DNA of 64,000 nucleotides from Conchocele bisecta (lineage: Eukaryota > Mollusca > Bivalvia > Lucinida > Thyasiridae). Below, in pieces: positions 42,633 through 53,792 of the stretch (position 1 is its first letter; each line of letters opens with the position of its first letter). Location: NCBI GenBank assembly GCA_029237695.1, contig CM055272.1:38640494-38704493 (forward strand), read 5' to 3'. The notes below the pieces were generated by a model. The model did not search any database. It was not told the origin of the DNA and saw only the letters and a program-made list of their open reading frames with translations. Both the position numbers and the translations under genes were made by a program.

Positions 42633-44262
42633 AAGTACATGTGCATGTATATCTGATTATGGTCGTCAGACAGGGTAAGTTTGTTTTCTTCGAGTATTCC
42701 GGTTTCAACCCAAAATAGAAAAATACAGACGCCTCCGTCTACGCCGACTACACTTGTTCCCGTGTTTGTTTGTAAGTGTTGTATAAATAATTATAAATAA
42801 AGTTTAAAAGAAACATTCGCAATATGATTACATAATACTGATTTTGTGATGTGTTATCTAACAAATACCGGTCGCATGGTTATTTAGTTTCAAATGTCAG
42901 GGCACAAGTCGTCCATATCTATTATAAAAAATAATTTGTAATAATATGCCCATTTGTATAAAAAATAATCGACAAAATCACTACATTGTTAAAGGACTTA
43001 ATGTACGTAGTAAAGAAATGCTATTTTAATCACCTGACGTAACGCACATAGCGGCTGCACACATGTATATAAATTACAAACTATGTGAATACCCCGAAAT
43101 CGCCGACTAACCCAAAAACTAGCGTCTCGACCATATTCTAATTATCCCGTCAAAATTGTAAAACAGCATTTAAATCAACTTAATTCATTTAGCCTTCAAA
43201 AGGAGATAGATTAGAACCGAATTGCATCAAACACACTTTGACGCTCAGAACATAGTTCGATAAAGAATGGTTTATATTTTGTCACCGACAATGTGAAATT
43301 ACAGTTTCTTTTCAACGAAATATACTCTCAAAATTCACCGGACCCATCCATTTTCATTCGGAGCATGTTCTGCAAGGATAGCGATCTGCGATTGCGAATA
43401 ATAATCAACACGACAAACAACAATTTTATTCGTTTATACCTGACTGGAATCACTGGGAGCAGCCATTTTTTATTTTAAATGGCGTAGACTTATTGATGTA
43501 CTTATAATTATGACGTCAGTCATGTCTGAATGACGCACATAATGGGGTACAGAGCAAACGATTAGATATTGAGGGTCTTAATGGAAATTGATTTGACATC
43601 CGGAAAATTTAATTTTAACAATTCTATTTTCCGGCGATAACGTTTTTATTTGCGAAATTTAACCGGCACACTGTGAACATGGTGAACAATCCATTTTCAC
43701 CAGTCTGATCAACCAGCACTGCCATTGGTCAACACTACACATTTTTGTGACCGCGATTATGTCTTACTGACAGGATATCAAATATGTCTCACGGCACCGT
43801 GTTTCACGAAACATAGGCACTGTGTTGAGATAAATTACAATATCAACCTCGCGTTAGCCGAAACATTCCCGAAACGTCGTGGCGCAGTGGTAATGCCGAC
43901 GATATTTGCGTTACACGACGTTGCCGTCGTCGTGGTCGCGGTTTGTAATCGCACCGGGTGCATAAGTTTTTAAATTATAGTTGGCTTTCTGCTAACTAAA
44001 AAATGCGAAATGTTGCAAAACTTATTGAATTACTGAACGCAAAGCAGTATAATAAGTTACTGAACATCGGTGGTTTCGAATTTATTTTTTTGCATAAGTT
44101 ACATTTGTTCCTGGCCGATGACGATTTTATCATATTTGTTTTCGGCATAATTAAATAAAATAAATACCGCTCTTGGTTGAGGGAAATGTTGTGGATTACC
44201 TCCCCTCAAAAACAATATCCCCTTTGGCTATCGCCTCGGGAGATATTGCTTCCTCGGGGAGA
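42633..44262. other. Host DNA, nothing recognised
   Basis: The open frame 43725-43973 was examined and shows no family character. Confidence 0.4.
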
Positions 44263-44400
44263 TGAATATAATTTATTCCACTACCATTTTGAAATACGGG
44301 ATTTATTTCCCGAGACATCCGATAAAGAAACGAGTGCGGAGCAGGCCAGGGGAAATAAATCCGGTATTTCAAAATGATAGCGGAATAAATTGTATATTAC
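44263..44400. repeat. Imperfect hairpin repeat
   Basis: ATAATTTATTCCACTACCAT...GGGATTTATTTCCC (44268-44314) pairs with GGGGAAATAAATCC...GGAATAAATTGTAT (44349-44394) with a few mismatches. Confidence 0.6.
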
Positions 44401-45300
44401 ATGCTCCTCATAAAAAATGTGATTTTGCTCTTAGACCAGCTTATAACGTTGTCACAATTGACAATTTTGACGTTAGCGTATGAATTGTTTCTTCGCCTGA
44501 AATGACGTCAAAACATGACGTCAATTACTTCTCGCGAACATCCTTCAAGGAAATAAATCCCTCTAGAATCACAGTAAACCACTGGGTAGCATGTAATATT
44601 CCATAATATTCCCCTCAATAAAATTGACCGTTTGTGGGCGATATTGACGGTCTGCGCAATATATTGAAGAATGCAAATGTGTTTGCTTTTTATTACGGTT
44701 GGTCTATAAAAGTGTCGTGTATGTGAGGTTGGTCAATTTTAGTGTGCAATATTTCATTATGTTTGAATATTATTCATCGATGTGAATGGTATTCCCTGTT
44801 GCTCGTAAGAGCCGAGTAGAAGGTAGAGGTTGCGACGAGATTTGGTGCACCTAAAATTAATGAACACCAACAAGCTGATTCACCTTCTCAGCAAGCTCTG
44901 TGACTCCTGAACATAAATTGTTACTGTCTTCTGAATCTACGACGATTAAAGTGTGCATCCAGCGTAGCTACATAAACATACAAACCCGCGAGTTTATTAA
45001 AATTACACACGCTGCTAAATAAACTCAAATTTGGTGGCCACAGCCATTGATTAAGCCGCCAAACGGGTAAACAAAACAAACCCAATTTTCTGATGGACAG
45101 AAGCACACACAAACAAACGCGCGAGTTTTCCGTTATATAACTCGACAAAAATAAAAAGTCCGCAATCATGTTACAATACAATTATTTACAGCGAAAAGTA
45201 TGACAGGTACATATCAGCGATATGGAAGTTGTCGTATTTATCATGTTTATCCCCTCAACACAGTGCATATGTGCCGTGAAACACGGTGCCGTGAAACATT
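44401..45300. other. Host DNA, nothing recognised
   Basis: No coding or repeat signal recognised. Confidence 0.4.
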
Positions 45301-45309
45301 TTAGATATC

Positions 45310-45550
45310 CTGTCAATACGACCTAATGACCGCGTATGAATATATGCGGTGATTGTGGTTACTTTTTTGCATTTTAAAGCCATTTGTAGGTGTTGAAGGG
45401 ATAAATAGAATAGTAGGTTAGTGCCGTGAATGGGAAAAATATCTGACGCGGCACGGAAACGGGATGTGCTCGGCAGAGCCTTGCCCATCCCGTTTCCTAA
45501 GCCTTGCCAGATATTTTCCCATTCACGGCACTAACTTACTATTCTCTATT
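45310..45550. repeat. Hairpin MITE, second copy
   Basis: Arms 45411-45444 and 45508-45541 carry the GTAGGTTAGTGCCGTGAATG sequence and its complement. The loop has an additional inner inverted repeat (GAAACGGGATG...CATCCCGTTTCC). Related to 22480-22680. Confidence 0.65.
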
Positions 45551-46535
45551 TATCACATCGTCGTATTTTACTGATATTGCTATCGACATCAAATAAACAG
45601 CGGTAACGTCTCTGGCATGCGCTATTGTCGGTACGCATGAAAGAAATATTGATGGATATCCACTTGTAGTGTGTGTATTTGAGTACAGCCGTACCATGCG
45701 TGCGTGCATTTATAAATGAGCGAACATAACTTAGGGACCGGACATAATCATCTGACTAAGCTTTGTTTTCTATATAAAAATCCGCCACTTATTTGAATCA
45801 TCATTACATATAAGATAAATATATAAATATATTTGAATCATCCGTTTAACGTATGTCGAAACCACCATTGTACACAACAGATAAATAGAGAGAATAAATA
45901 TGTGTTTTCGTTAACATTTTAAAGAATCACGGTTATTGCTCATGATATTAAAGTGGCAATTCAAGTTGCGTATCAACAGTATGATAATGTCAATTAACAC
46001 GTCCGTTAATGGTAAATTAATGTTTATTTTGCCCGAAAATATCATATTTAAAGAATGGACGAACAAAAATAGGTATCTCTATATTACAACATAATGTTTG
46101 TTTATGCTGTTGGAGCCCAGCCACAACCTGTTCAATATATGGAATCATCTAAAATTCATCATGGACGAATCCATGTAAGTTATGTAGGGTGAAATGGTTA
46201 AATGTCATCATAATAATCGTTCATTGTCTCAGGTCACACACTGATGTACGGGAGTGGATTACAATATCGAGACTATGACCGGCGGTAACGGTCTGCAAAG
46301 GCACAGTGACTCACGTGTACGTGACACAGGTTATTGACTATATCGACGATGAGGGATTATTTACCAGATTAATAATTATTTCGACTCCGCAGAAAAAAAG
46401 GGGATGATGTCTGTACGTAAGGCCAGTGAAGCTCCAGATCCGTAAATGAACACGCTCGTACTGATCAGGAGCAACATTATGAACAGCCTGGTCACACCGT
46501 GGTCAGGTACATGTATCACGAGTTACCACTTGGTT
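45551..46535. other. Host DNA with short family-2 MITE traces
   Basis: Fragments at about 45880-46040 (AATAGAGAGAATAAATA...GTTAACATTTTAA, CACGGTTAT) resemble the inner part of MITE family 2. Otherwise nothing. Confidence 0.35.
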
Positions 46536-46537
46536 TC

Positions 46538-46587
<50 letters not shown>
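46532..46587. repeat. CT microsatellite
   Basis: About 28 CT dinucleotides with one CCT interruption. Confidence 0.95.
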
Positions 46588-46589
<2 letters not shown>

Positions 46590-46779
46590 GGCCCAGATGA
46601 TGACACAACTGGCGGTTTGAACTGACATCTCCCCTGGTAATTCCACGGGACCGTGATCATGATGATATACTGAACTGATGGCATGTTTGGCAACCGTTCC
46701 CTTGAGATCAGTACACACTGGTTATTGTGCGAAACTGGGAGTATTTGTTACACGGAGGGGAATCGACGTGTTCGTAGGT

Positions 46780-47175
46780 GGACGTTTTTTGCCCCCTGTA
46801 TCGTTAGAACCGGAGGCATATAGTGTTTAGACTGTGTGTCCGTGTGTCCGGCACATTAAGAAGTTCGCCTGAGTTTCGAAATTATGTTATAACTTTTATA
46901 TCCCTTGAAGGATTACTTAAATATTTCAACACAGTATACTTGTGGACAAATGCCACACATCCATGCTGCCCTTAATATGACCTTGACCTTTTGACTATGA
47001 CAACTTTTTTTGAACTTTTACCCGCATTAAGACGTTCGCCGAAGCTTCTCATTTCTGTCATATCTTCTATATCACTTGATGGATTACTTTAATATTTCAA
47101 TACATCATACTTCTAGACAAATGCCGCACATCAACACTGCCCGTAATATGACCTTGAAATTCTGACATTCATACA
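46780..47175. repeat. Two-unit tandem repeat, about 175 bp
   Basis: CATTAAGAAGTTCGCC (46853) and CATTAAGACGTTCGCC (47024) begin two units, each with TCATATC/TATATC, GATTACTT-AATATTTCAA, GACAAATGC-ACACATC and AATATGACCTTGA. The type is widespread in mollusc intergenic DNA. Confidence 0.6.
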
Positions 47176-47742
47176 TATGCTTGTGAATACTTATTACTTT
47201 GGTTAATAAACTTTGCCACAGTTTCTTCAATCTGCCGCCAGGCGCATTCGTGTGCCGACAGGCCACGTTTGTTGTTTGGATATATGAACAGCAAAAGCAG
47301 CTGATATTAGATACTCATATTATTTTTATCGCAATTTATTATTATTCCACCGATTTCGAGGAAATAAAGCGCACGGACCGCGCAAAAGTGTGTAAAATCT
47401 TCGACTGCTGGCCTCTTCAGAGTTATTCCGGCCAGTTCCCCGAACACTTCAACTAAGAACAGTCATATTTATTAATCTGACACTGCTGATGTAAACAGTT
47501 AGAATCATAGCAGTTAGTTCGAATAAACATGATAAATAGGTCCCACCAGACTGAAGTGCCACGTCTAATGGGCGTCGAGAAACAATGCTCTTACACCCAG
47601 TGTAGACCTGACATCCGGAGTGGTATGTCGTCTCAGTTAAACTTTCAAGATCCGTGATAATCGTCGCAGTAGCTCAGTGTTTATATGTGACCAGTCTTGA
47701 AGGCACGTAGCACACGGCATGTCTGTATGTTTTATTGGCTAT
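47176..47742. other. Host DNA, nothing recognised
   Basis: The open frame 47199-47456 was examined and not assigned. Confidence 0.4.
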
Positions 47743-47867
47743 TTAAATGTACATGTCCACTCAGTAGGCACAAACTATTCTTTATCATGTTTATCATGAA
47801 TTAAATAAGTGTATACTTGTTTCACTATTCCACCAGGTCTAAAATGTACGAGTGCCCGCTATACAGG

Positions 47868-48400
47868 AGTGTATGACAAAATCCCCCCGGACATATCCCC
47901 CCCCCCCCATGATTTGTGACACTGGAGTACAAAATCCCCCCGTCTAAAATCACAGGTATGACATAATCTCCCCCCCCCCCATTAAAATCAAGGTAGGACA
48001 AAATCGCCCCGTCCAGAATCAAGTTAAATCATATTCAATACTTTTATTTTTTATAAACATCAAACATCAAGCACATTTAATGAAGTATTTTCAGTTGCAC
48101 AATCAAACAAGCACATCTAATGAAGTAGATTCAGTTGCACAATAAACGTCAAACAAGAATATGTATGTATCGTTTGTACATTTGTATACCGATGTCGGTC
48201 CCAAGCCATATTGTTTTTTTTTAATTTTGATGGGGGGGGGGATTATGTCCTACCTGTGATTTTGGACATGGGGGGGATTTTGTCCTCCCTGCATTTTAGA
48301 CTGGGGTGTGGGGGGGGGTGGGAGTTTGTCCTCCTGTGTCAAAAATCATGGGGGGGGGGGGTTGGGGGGGGGTTATGTCCGGGGGGGATTTTGTCCGTAT
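47868..48400. repeat. Foldback repeat made of C-run and G-run segments
   Basis: The left half has phrases such as GACAAAATCCCCCCGG, ATCCCCCCCCCCCC and AAAATCACAGGTATGACATA. The right half has the complements (GATTATGTCCTACCTGTGAT, GGGGGGGATTTTGTCC). The halves flank about 190 bases of AT-rich sequence. Confidence 0.7.
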
Positions 48401-48513
48401 CCCGCTATACAGATATAATTATTTAGAATATTTAGTTTACTGATAGTGACGCGTCCGTATCCCGCTATACAGATATAATTATTTAGAATATTTAGTTTAC
48501 TGATAGTGACGCA
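48394..48513 (+). repeat. Exact 60-bp tandem duplication
   Basis: GTCCGTATCCCGCTATACAG ... TACTGATAGTGACGC occurs twice head to tail without a difference, inside the MITE next to the foldback insertion. Confidence 0.9.
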
Positions 48514-48561
48514 CGTTGTTGTATCAGGCTATTTTCACATGCAAATGAGGCATGGTATTTT

Positions 48562-50642
48562 TAGCTCACCTGAGCGAAGCTCATGTGAGCTATTGTTACC
48601 GCAATGTGTCCGTCGATCGTCGTCCGTCGTCGTCGTCCGTCGTCGTCGTCCGTCGTCCGTCGTCCGTGAACATTTTCAAACGTCTTCTCCTCGGTAACCA
48701 TTGGGTCTATATTCACCAAACTTCATGGTCATGGTCCTTAGGTAGGGGGATTACAAAATTGTTAAAATGACGTCATTACGTAATCCAAGATGGCCGCCGT
48801 CTAAAAATAGCACAAATTCTTAAAAAATCTTCTTCTCAAGAACCGCCAACCTGATTTCGACAAAACTTGGTAGGAATTGCTCTTTCAAAGTTGTTAAAAT
48901 GGTGACCCCGAGGTCAAAAATGGGCGTGGCCCGTGGGGTCAAATTGGGGTCAAATTTTATTTTTGACTGAATATGGTCATGTCATATATCAAATTGAAGG
49001 TATCAATGAGGCGATCACCCTGGTGCATTTTTTTTGTCGAAATCGGATTGCTATGTCATCCAAGATGGCCGCCGAAATGTCAAAATGTCGTTCTTTTATT
49101 AGAGTTTTCAAAATTCTTCTTCCCATGAACCGCTTGGCCCATGGTAGCCAAACTTAAAAGTTATGGTCCATGGGTGAAGCATTTTCAGATTTGTTAAAAT
49201 GAAGGTCATCGCTAATCCAAGATGGCCGCCGTCTAAAAATAGCATAAATTCTTAAAAAATATTCTTCTCATGAACCGCTAGCCGGATTTCGACGAAACTT
49301 GGTAGGAATGATCAATATACATTGCTCTTTCAAAGTTGTTAAAATGGTGACCCCGGGGTCAAAATTTGGCGTGGCCCGTGGGGTCAAATTGGGGTTAAAT
49401 TTTATTTTTGACGGAATATGGTCATGTCATATATCATTTTGAAGGTTTCAATGAGGCGATCACTCTGGTGCATTTTTTGTCGAAATCGGATTGTTATGTC
49501 ATCCAAGATGGCCGCCGAAAGGTCAAAAGGTCGTTCTTTTATTAGAGATTTCAAAATTCTTCTTCACATGAACCGCTTGGCCCATGGTAGCCAAACTTAA
49601 AAGTTATGGTCCATGGGTGAAGCCTTTTCAGATTTGTTAAAATGGAGGTCATCTCTAATCCAAGATGGCCGCCGTCTAAAAATAGCATATATTCGTAAAA
49701 AATCTTCTTCTCATGAACCGCTAGCCGGATTTCGACGAAACAGTAGTAGGAATGATCGATGTACAATGCTCTTTCAAAGTTGTTAAAATGGTGACCCCGG
49801 GGTCAAAAATGGGCGTGGCCCGTGAGGTCAAATTTTATTTTTGACCGAATATGGTCATGTTATATATCAAATCGAAGATATCAATTGAGGCGATCACTCT
49901 GGTACATTTTTTGTCGAAATCGGATTGTTATGTCATCCAAGATGGCCGCCGAAATGTCAAAAGGTCGTTCTTTTATTAGAGATTTCAAAATTCTTCTTCA
50001 CATGAACCGCTTGGCCCATGGTAGCCAAACTTAAAAGTTATGGTCCATGGGTGAACCCTTTTCAGATTTGTTAAAATGAAGGTCATCGCTAGTCCAAGAT
50101 GGCCGGCGTCTAAAAATAGCATAAATTCTTAAAAAATCTTCTTATCATGAACCGCTGGCCGGATTTCGACTAAACTTGGTAGGAATGATCGATTTACAAT
50201 GCTCTTTCAAAGTTGTGACCCCGGGGTCAAAAATGTGCATGGCCCGTGGGGTCAAATTTGTGTCAAATTTTATTTTTGACCGAATATGCTCATGCCATAT
50301 ATCAAATTGAAGGTATCGATGAAGCGATTGCTCTGGTGCAATATTTGTCGGAATCGGATGATTATGTCATCCATGATTGCCACCAAAAGGTCCATTTATT
50401 CAAGATTTTGAACGTCTTTTTCTCAGGAACCACATGGCCGATGCTGGCCAAACTTCATAGGAAGTTAAGATCCTTGGGTGAAGCATTTTCAGATTTTGTA
50501 AAATGAGTCATCGCTTAATCCAAGATGACCGCCATCTAAAAATAGCACAATTTTTTTAAAACACATGAACTCAATGTCACATTCTCCTCTGGTGTTCATG
50601 GAGTCAGGTGAGCGAATTAGGGCCGTCATGGCCCTCTTGTTT
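48562..50642. repeat. 2-kb repeat element with about 435-bp internal tandem units
   Basis: Starts AGCTCACCTGAGCGAAGCTC followed by a (CGTCGTC)n tract and ends AGGTGAGCGAATTAGGGCCG TCATGGCCCTCTTGTTT. The inside is built from units marked by CAAGATGGCCGCCGTCTAAA at 48787, 49219, 49660, 50096 and 50523 (spacing about 427-441 bp). No continuous coding frame; short frames are repeat translations. This is a common mollusc repeat type with GAGCGAA--AGGGCC-T-ATGGCCCT ends. Confidence 0.75.
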
Positions 50643-50892
50643 CATTATTTATACTAATTAAACGCGTTGCCTGAACAAATAATATTTTCGAGAGATTATA
50701 AAGTATGATAATTGCACATCAAAAAATAACTGATATCAGTGTGGAAAGTTACGTGTGATATAAAATGCATGCTAATGCCAATCAATACGTGGGTTAATCA
50801 TGGTAATGGTGAATGTATGTTTATTTTGTCTCAGATGAGGTCTCTGATATAAAGAACATTTTGTGTGCCTACTGAGTGGCATGTACCTTTAA

Positions 50893-52067
50893 TCTGGTAG
50901 ATTGTGACATTTATATAGTATATTATTATACCTAATTGCAATTCCTAGGCGTTGCATTGGTCAATTTCATATCACGTGATAAAAAGTCGTTACTTATTGT
51001 TACTGGGGTGTTTGTCAGGGAAGGCCGTCGAGCCAACTCCCTGACGGGGGGGGGGGGGGGGGGGGGGGGGGGGGAATGTGGAAGTAGGGAGCTTGTGGCT
51101 TGTGTTTCTGTCTAACTACTTCATGCGTGACTTGGATTTGTATATTTACTTTATTAACCACATTAAAAATAGTACTCCTGAACGAACGCCTTCTCTACAA
51201 TTTGAGTTTCCAATTGGTACTACAAATAATTGTAACATTCTTTCATCTGACGTTGCGCCAGACAATTATTATCACATTGAGGTGGAGAAATCAGCAACTG
51301 ACGTTACTCGTTTTCTAGTTGACCGAAAGGTCTTGTGGCAGCGAAACAGTTCAATCCTGACAAAAGGGGACCATCAGCCGACCAATTCAGTCCAACAAGG
51401 GCTGAGTTACGGAGGGTAAAAGTATTACGCTACAATACTTTGATTTAACGACGGCACTGGCTCGATGACTTTGCATGTCGGGTAACATTACCCTAAACAA
51501 GGGCAGTATTTATGAACATGGCCTACACTGTTCACAATACGGCCGATGGCGTAGGGTAACTGACAAAGCGAAACGAATGATCTATATATTAAAACGTAAT
51601 GAGTCTCAACATGTCCACATAGTTTCACATTATCTCGACATGTAGTGATATTTAAGTCGACATACTTGCGACGGATAAATTATGTCAACATCTCGATATC
51701 TCGATGTCAAATATATAACCACCATATGTATCGTGTCATTAGTATCTGCACTGTGGACATGGTGGATTGTTTGATCTTTATTCACAAATTCTGAGTCGAT
51801 TCAAGTTACTTAGGTAGGCGTGACAGTGTTAAAATACAAGCATCACATTCATCATGATCATTAGAGCGGCATGATATTCCATGCAATACACATATGCCCG
51901 AGGTTGGATTACAAGAGGTCACACGAGGTCATACACGTGATGCAGCGACTAGTAAGCCCCGATCAGTTTGCACAGTAAAATACTCATTACTCTAGCTGGA
52001 CATAAATACAGAAGGACAATGGTAATTGGCGGGTAATTTAATAAAATACTAGTACTTGGCATGTAGA
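50893..52067. other. Single-copy-looking DNA inside the left palindrome arm
   Basis: Begins with a 29-G tract (51046-51074). The short frame 51078-51419 (starting near SLWLVFLSNYFMRDLDLY) is mirrored at 55994-56287 but has no recognised family. Confidence 0.45.
51046..51074 (+). repeat. Poly-G tract (29 G)
   Basis: The mirrored tract in the right arm (56336-56348) has only 13 C. Confidence 0.95.
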
Positions 52068-52569
52068 TTAAAGGTACATGCCCACTCAGTAGGCATAAAC
52101 TGTTCTTTATAGGAATTTAATAAGTGTATAGCTATTCCACCAGTTCTAAAAAAATAAGAATGCCCTATATACAGATATAATCGTAAAGTAATATGTATTT
52201 TACTGATAGTGACGCGCGGTGGTATCAGGTTATTTTCCTATGCAAATGAGGCATGATATTTTTTAATTATTTATGCTAATTAAATTCGTTACCCGAACAT
52301 AATTATATTTGCGACAGATTATAAAGTAAGATATTGCATATCCAAAAATAAATACAGAGAATAAATAGTAGTGTCCGTTAACATTTTAAGGAAACACGGT
52401 TATCGCCTTTGATATCAGTGTAGACATCTTCGGCTGATATAAAATGTATAATAATGTCAATCCATACGTGGGGTAATGTTGAATGAATGTTTATTTTGCC
52501 AGAAAATGTCTCATATGATGTCTGATATAAAGAGCATTTTGTGCCTACTGAGTGGGCATGTACCTTTAA
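52068..52569. repeat. MITE family 2, complete copy (left arm)
   Basis: TTAAAGGTACATGCCCACTC at the start and ...ACTGAGTGGGCATGTACCTTTAA at the end: terminal inverted repeats of about 25 bp, TTAA at both borders, total 502 bp. This is the best reference copy, mirrored at 54842-55348. Confidence 0.88.
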
Positions 52570-53670
52570 AATCAAACAATATTTTTTCACATTATCACAA
52601 TAAAACAACGCCGTTGACGTATAGCAAGGTCTGTTGATGATACCGAGATAGTATATCATGAAATATAGTAAGTATATCAATGAAATAATGATTTTATTGT
52701 GAAAATAAAATGATATGGGAATTTAACATGGGGATAAAATATATTTGAAAGTGCTAAAGGGGTGGGACAAAAATAAATTAGATAAAATGACGTAGGTTTT
52801 ATTACTAGATTACTGACGCAATGGGGCGGCCGGAAAACTTCTAAAAACTCTTAGATTTGTGAGTATTGGAGTATTTATTTTCAGGCGCAATATATGTGCG
52901 CCCCTTAGTGCAAATACTGGATTTGTGACAGCAATTGATATATTTTAATACAAAAATGAATACAGAATCGTTTGTTTTACGCCCCTGCCCTCCCCGGTCT
53001 CATGTTAGAGTCGGGAGGTACTATATTGTTTGGACTGTGTGTCCATCCGTGCGTGCGTCCGGTTAAGCAGTTTGCATGAGTTTCTCCATTCTGCCACCGT
53101 GCGGGGTAGGGGGGGGGGGGAGGGTGATTGTGACGAGTGGAGGGCCAGACATCAAAGGCTCCAAGGTCGTGCCGATCTGACCTTTGATACACGCCGACGC
53201 GATGTCAACAGAGACACACATTTACGATCAATTACTCAACACATATGTATCCATTTCGTGACACTATCACGCATGGAATAAAATAGAACTTTATTTAGTA
53301 AGATTTGGCTCTGGAATTATCTTTCGCACATAATTATTCCATAACTTTATGACATCGAAATTTAAAAGTAGGATGTGCAGAAACCCCGAAAAAAGGTAAG
53401 GCAAAAACCGGCGATGCGATGCAGTAACCAATAAGATATATCGAAATATGTTCGCTCCCCCACACAATAGATATGTATTGGTAGCACATAAGAATATTCT
53501 CCTAAGACGACGATTATCATGTTTTTGTCAAACTATGTAGTTGTTTTTTGTCAAGACTTATTGGTGTTTGTCCACATTTGTTCTACTTCTTAATAAAAGC
53601 ATGTTTCAGCAGCACATGAGAATCGTCTCCTAAGACTATTTGTACGTGTCCTGTTAGGGACATTTTACAA
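52570..53670. other. Non-repetitive part of the left arm near the palindrome centre
   Basis: No gene recognised. Contains a G-rich run (53107-53118) mirrored by longer C runs at 54268-54300. Confidence 0.45.
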
Positions 53671-53792
53671 TCTCGCGATCTCGAGCATAGGTTGATCGCG
53701 AGATTACGAAGTATGATAGAATCGCGCGTGTTCGTCTCGCGATCATACTTTGTAATCTCGCGATCAACCTATGCTCGAGATCGCGAGATTGC
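53671..53792. repeat. Palindrome centre with TCGCGA-rich hairpin
   Basis: AATCTCGCGATCTCGAGCAT... (53671-53720) and its complement (53743-53792) flank a spacer of about 22 bases. The arm itself contains the dyad AATCTCGCGATC / GATCGCGAGATT, so several alternative cruciforms are possible. Confidence 0.85.

Larger units (their letters stand above)
47743..50892. repeat. MITE family 2 copy carrying two nested insertions
   Basis: MITE ends TTAAATGTACATGTCCACTC (47743) and ...GAGTGGCATGTACCTTTAA (50892) enclose a G/C-run foldback (about 47869-48400) and a 2-kb repeat element (about 48562-50642). The MITE sequence resumes correctly after each: AGTGCCCGCTATACAG is split by the first and CATGGTATTTTT/ATTATTTATACTAATT by the second. 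Confidence 0.75.
48728..53720 (+). repeat. Left arm of a giant inverted duplication
   Basis: Reverse complementary to 53743-58670 almost throughout, including identical predicted peptides in mirrored ORFs (52378-52680 and 54731-55033). The outer edge lies at the CATGGTCATGGTCC sequence inside the 2-kb element. Confidence 0.93.

Noticed and set aside
48506..50506. Several similar 60-86-residue frames, mirrored at 56887-58463
   Set aside because: They fall in the tandem units of the 2-kb non-coding repeat, with stops in every unit.
52378..52680. 100-residue frame, mirrored exactly at 54731-55033
   Set aside because: It reads through the MITE family-2 end; its exact conservation reflects the palindrome, not selection.
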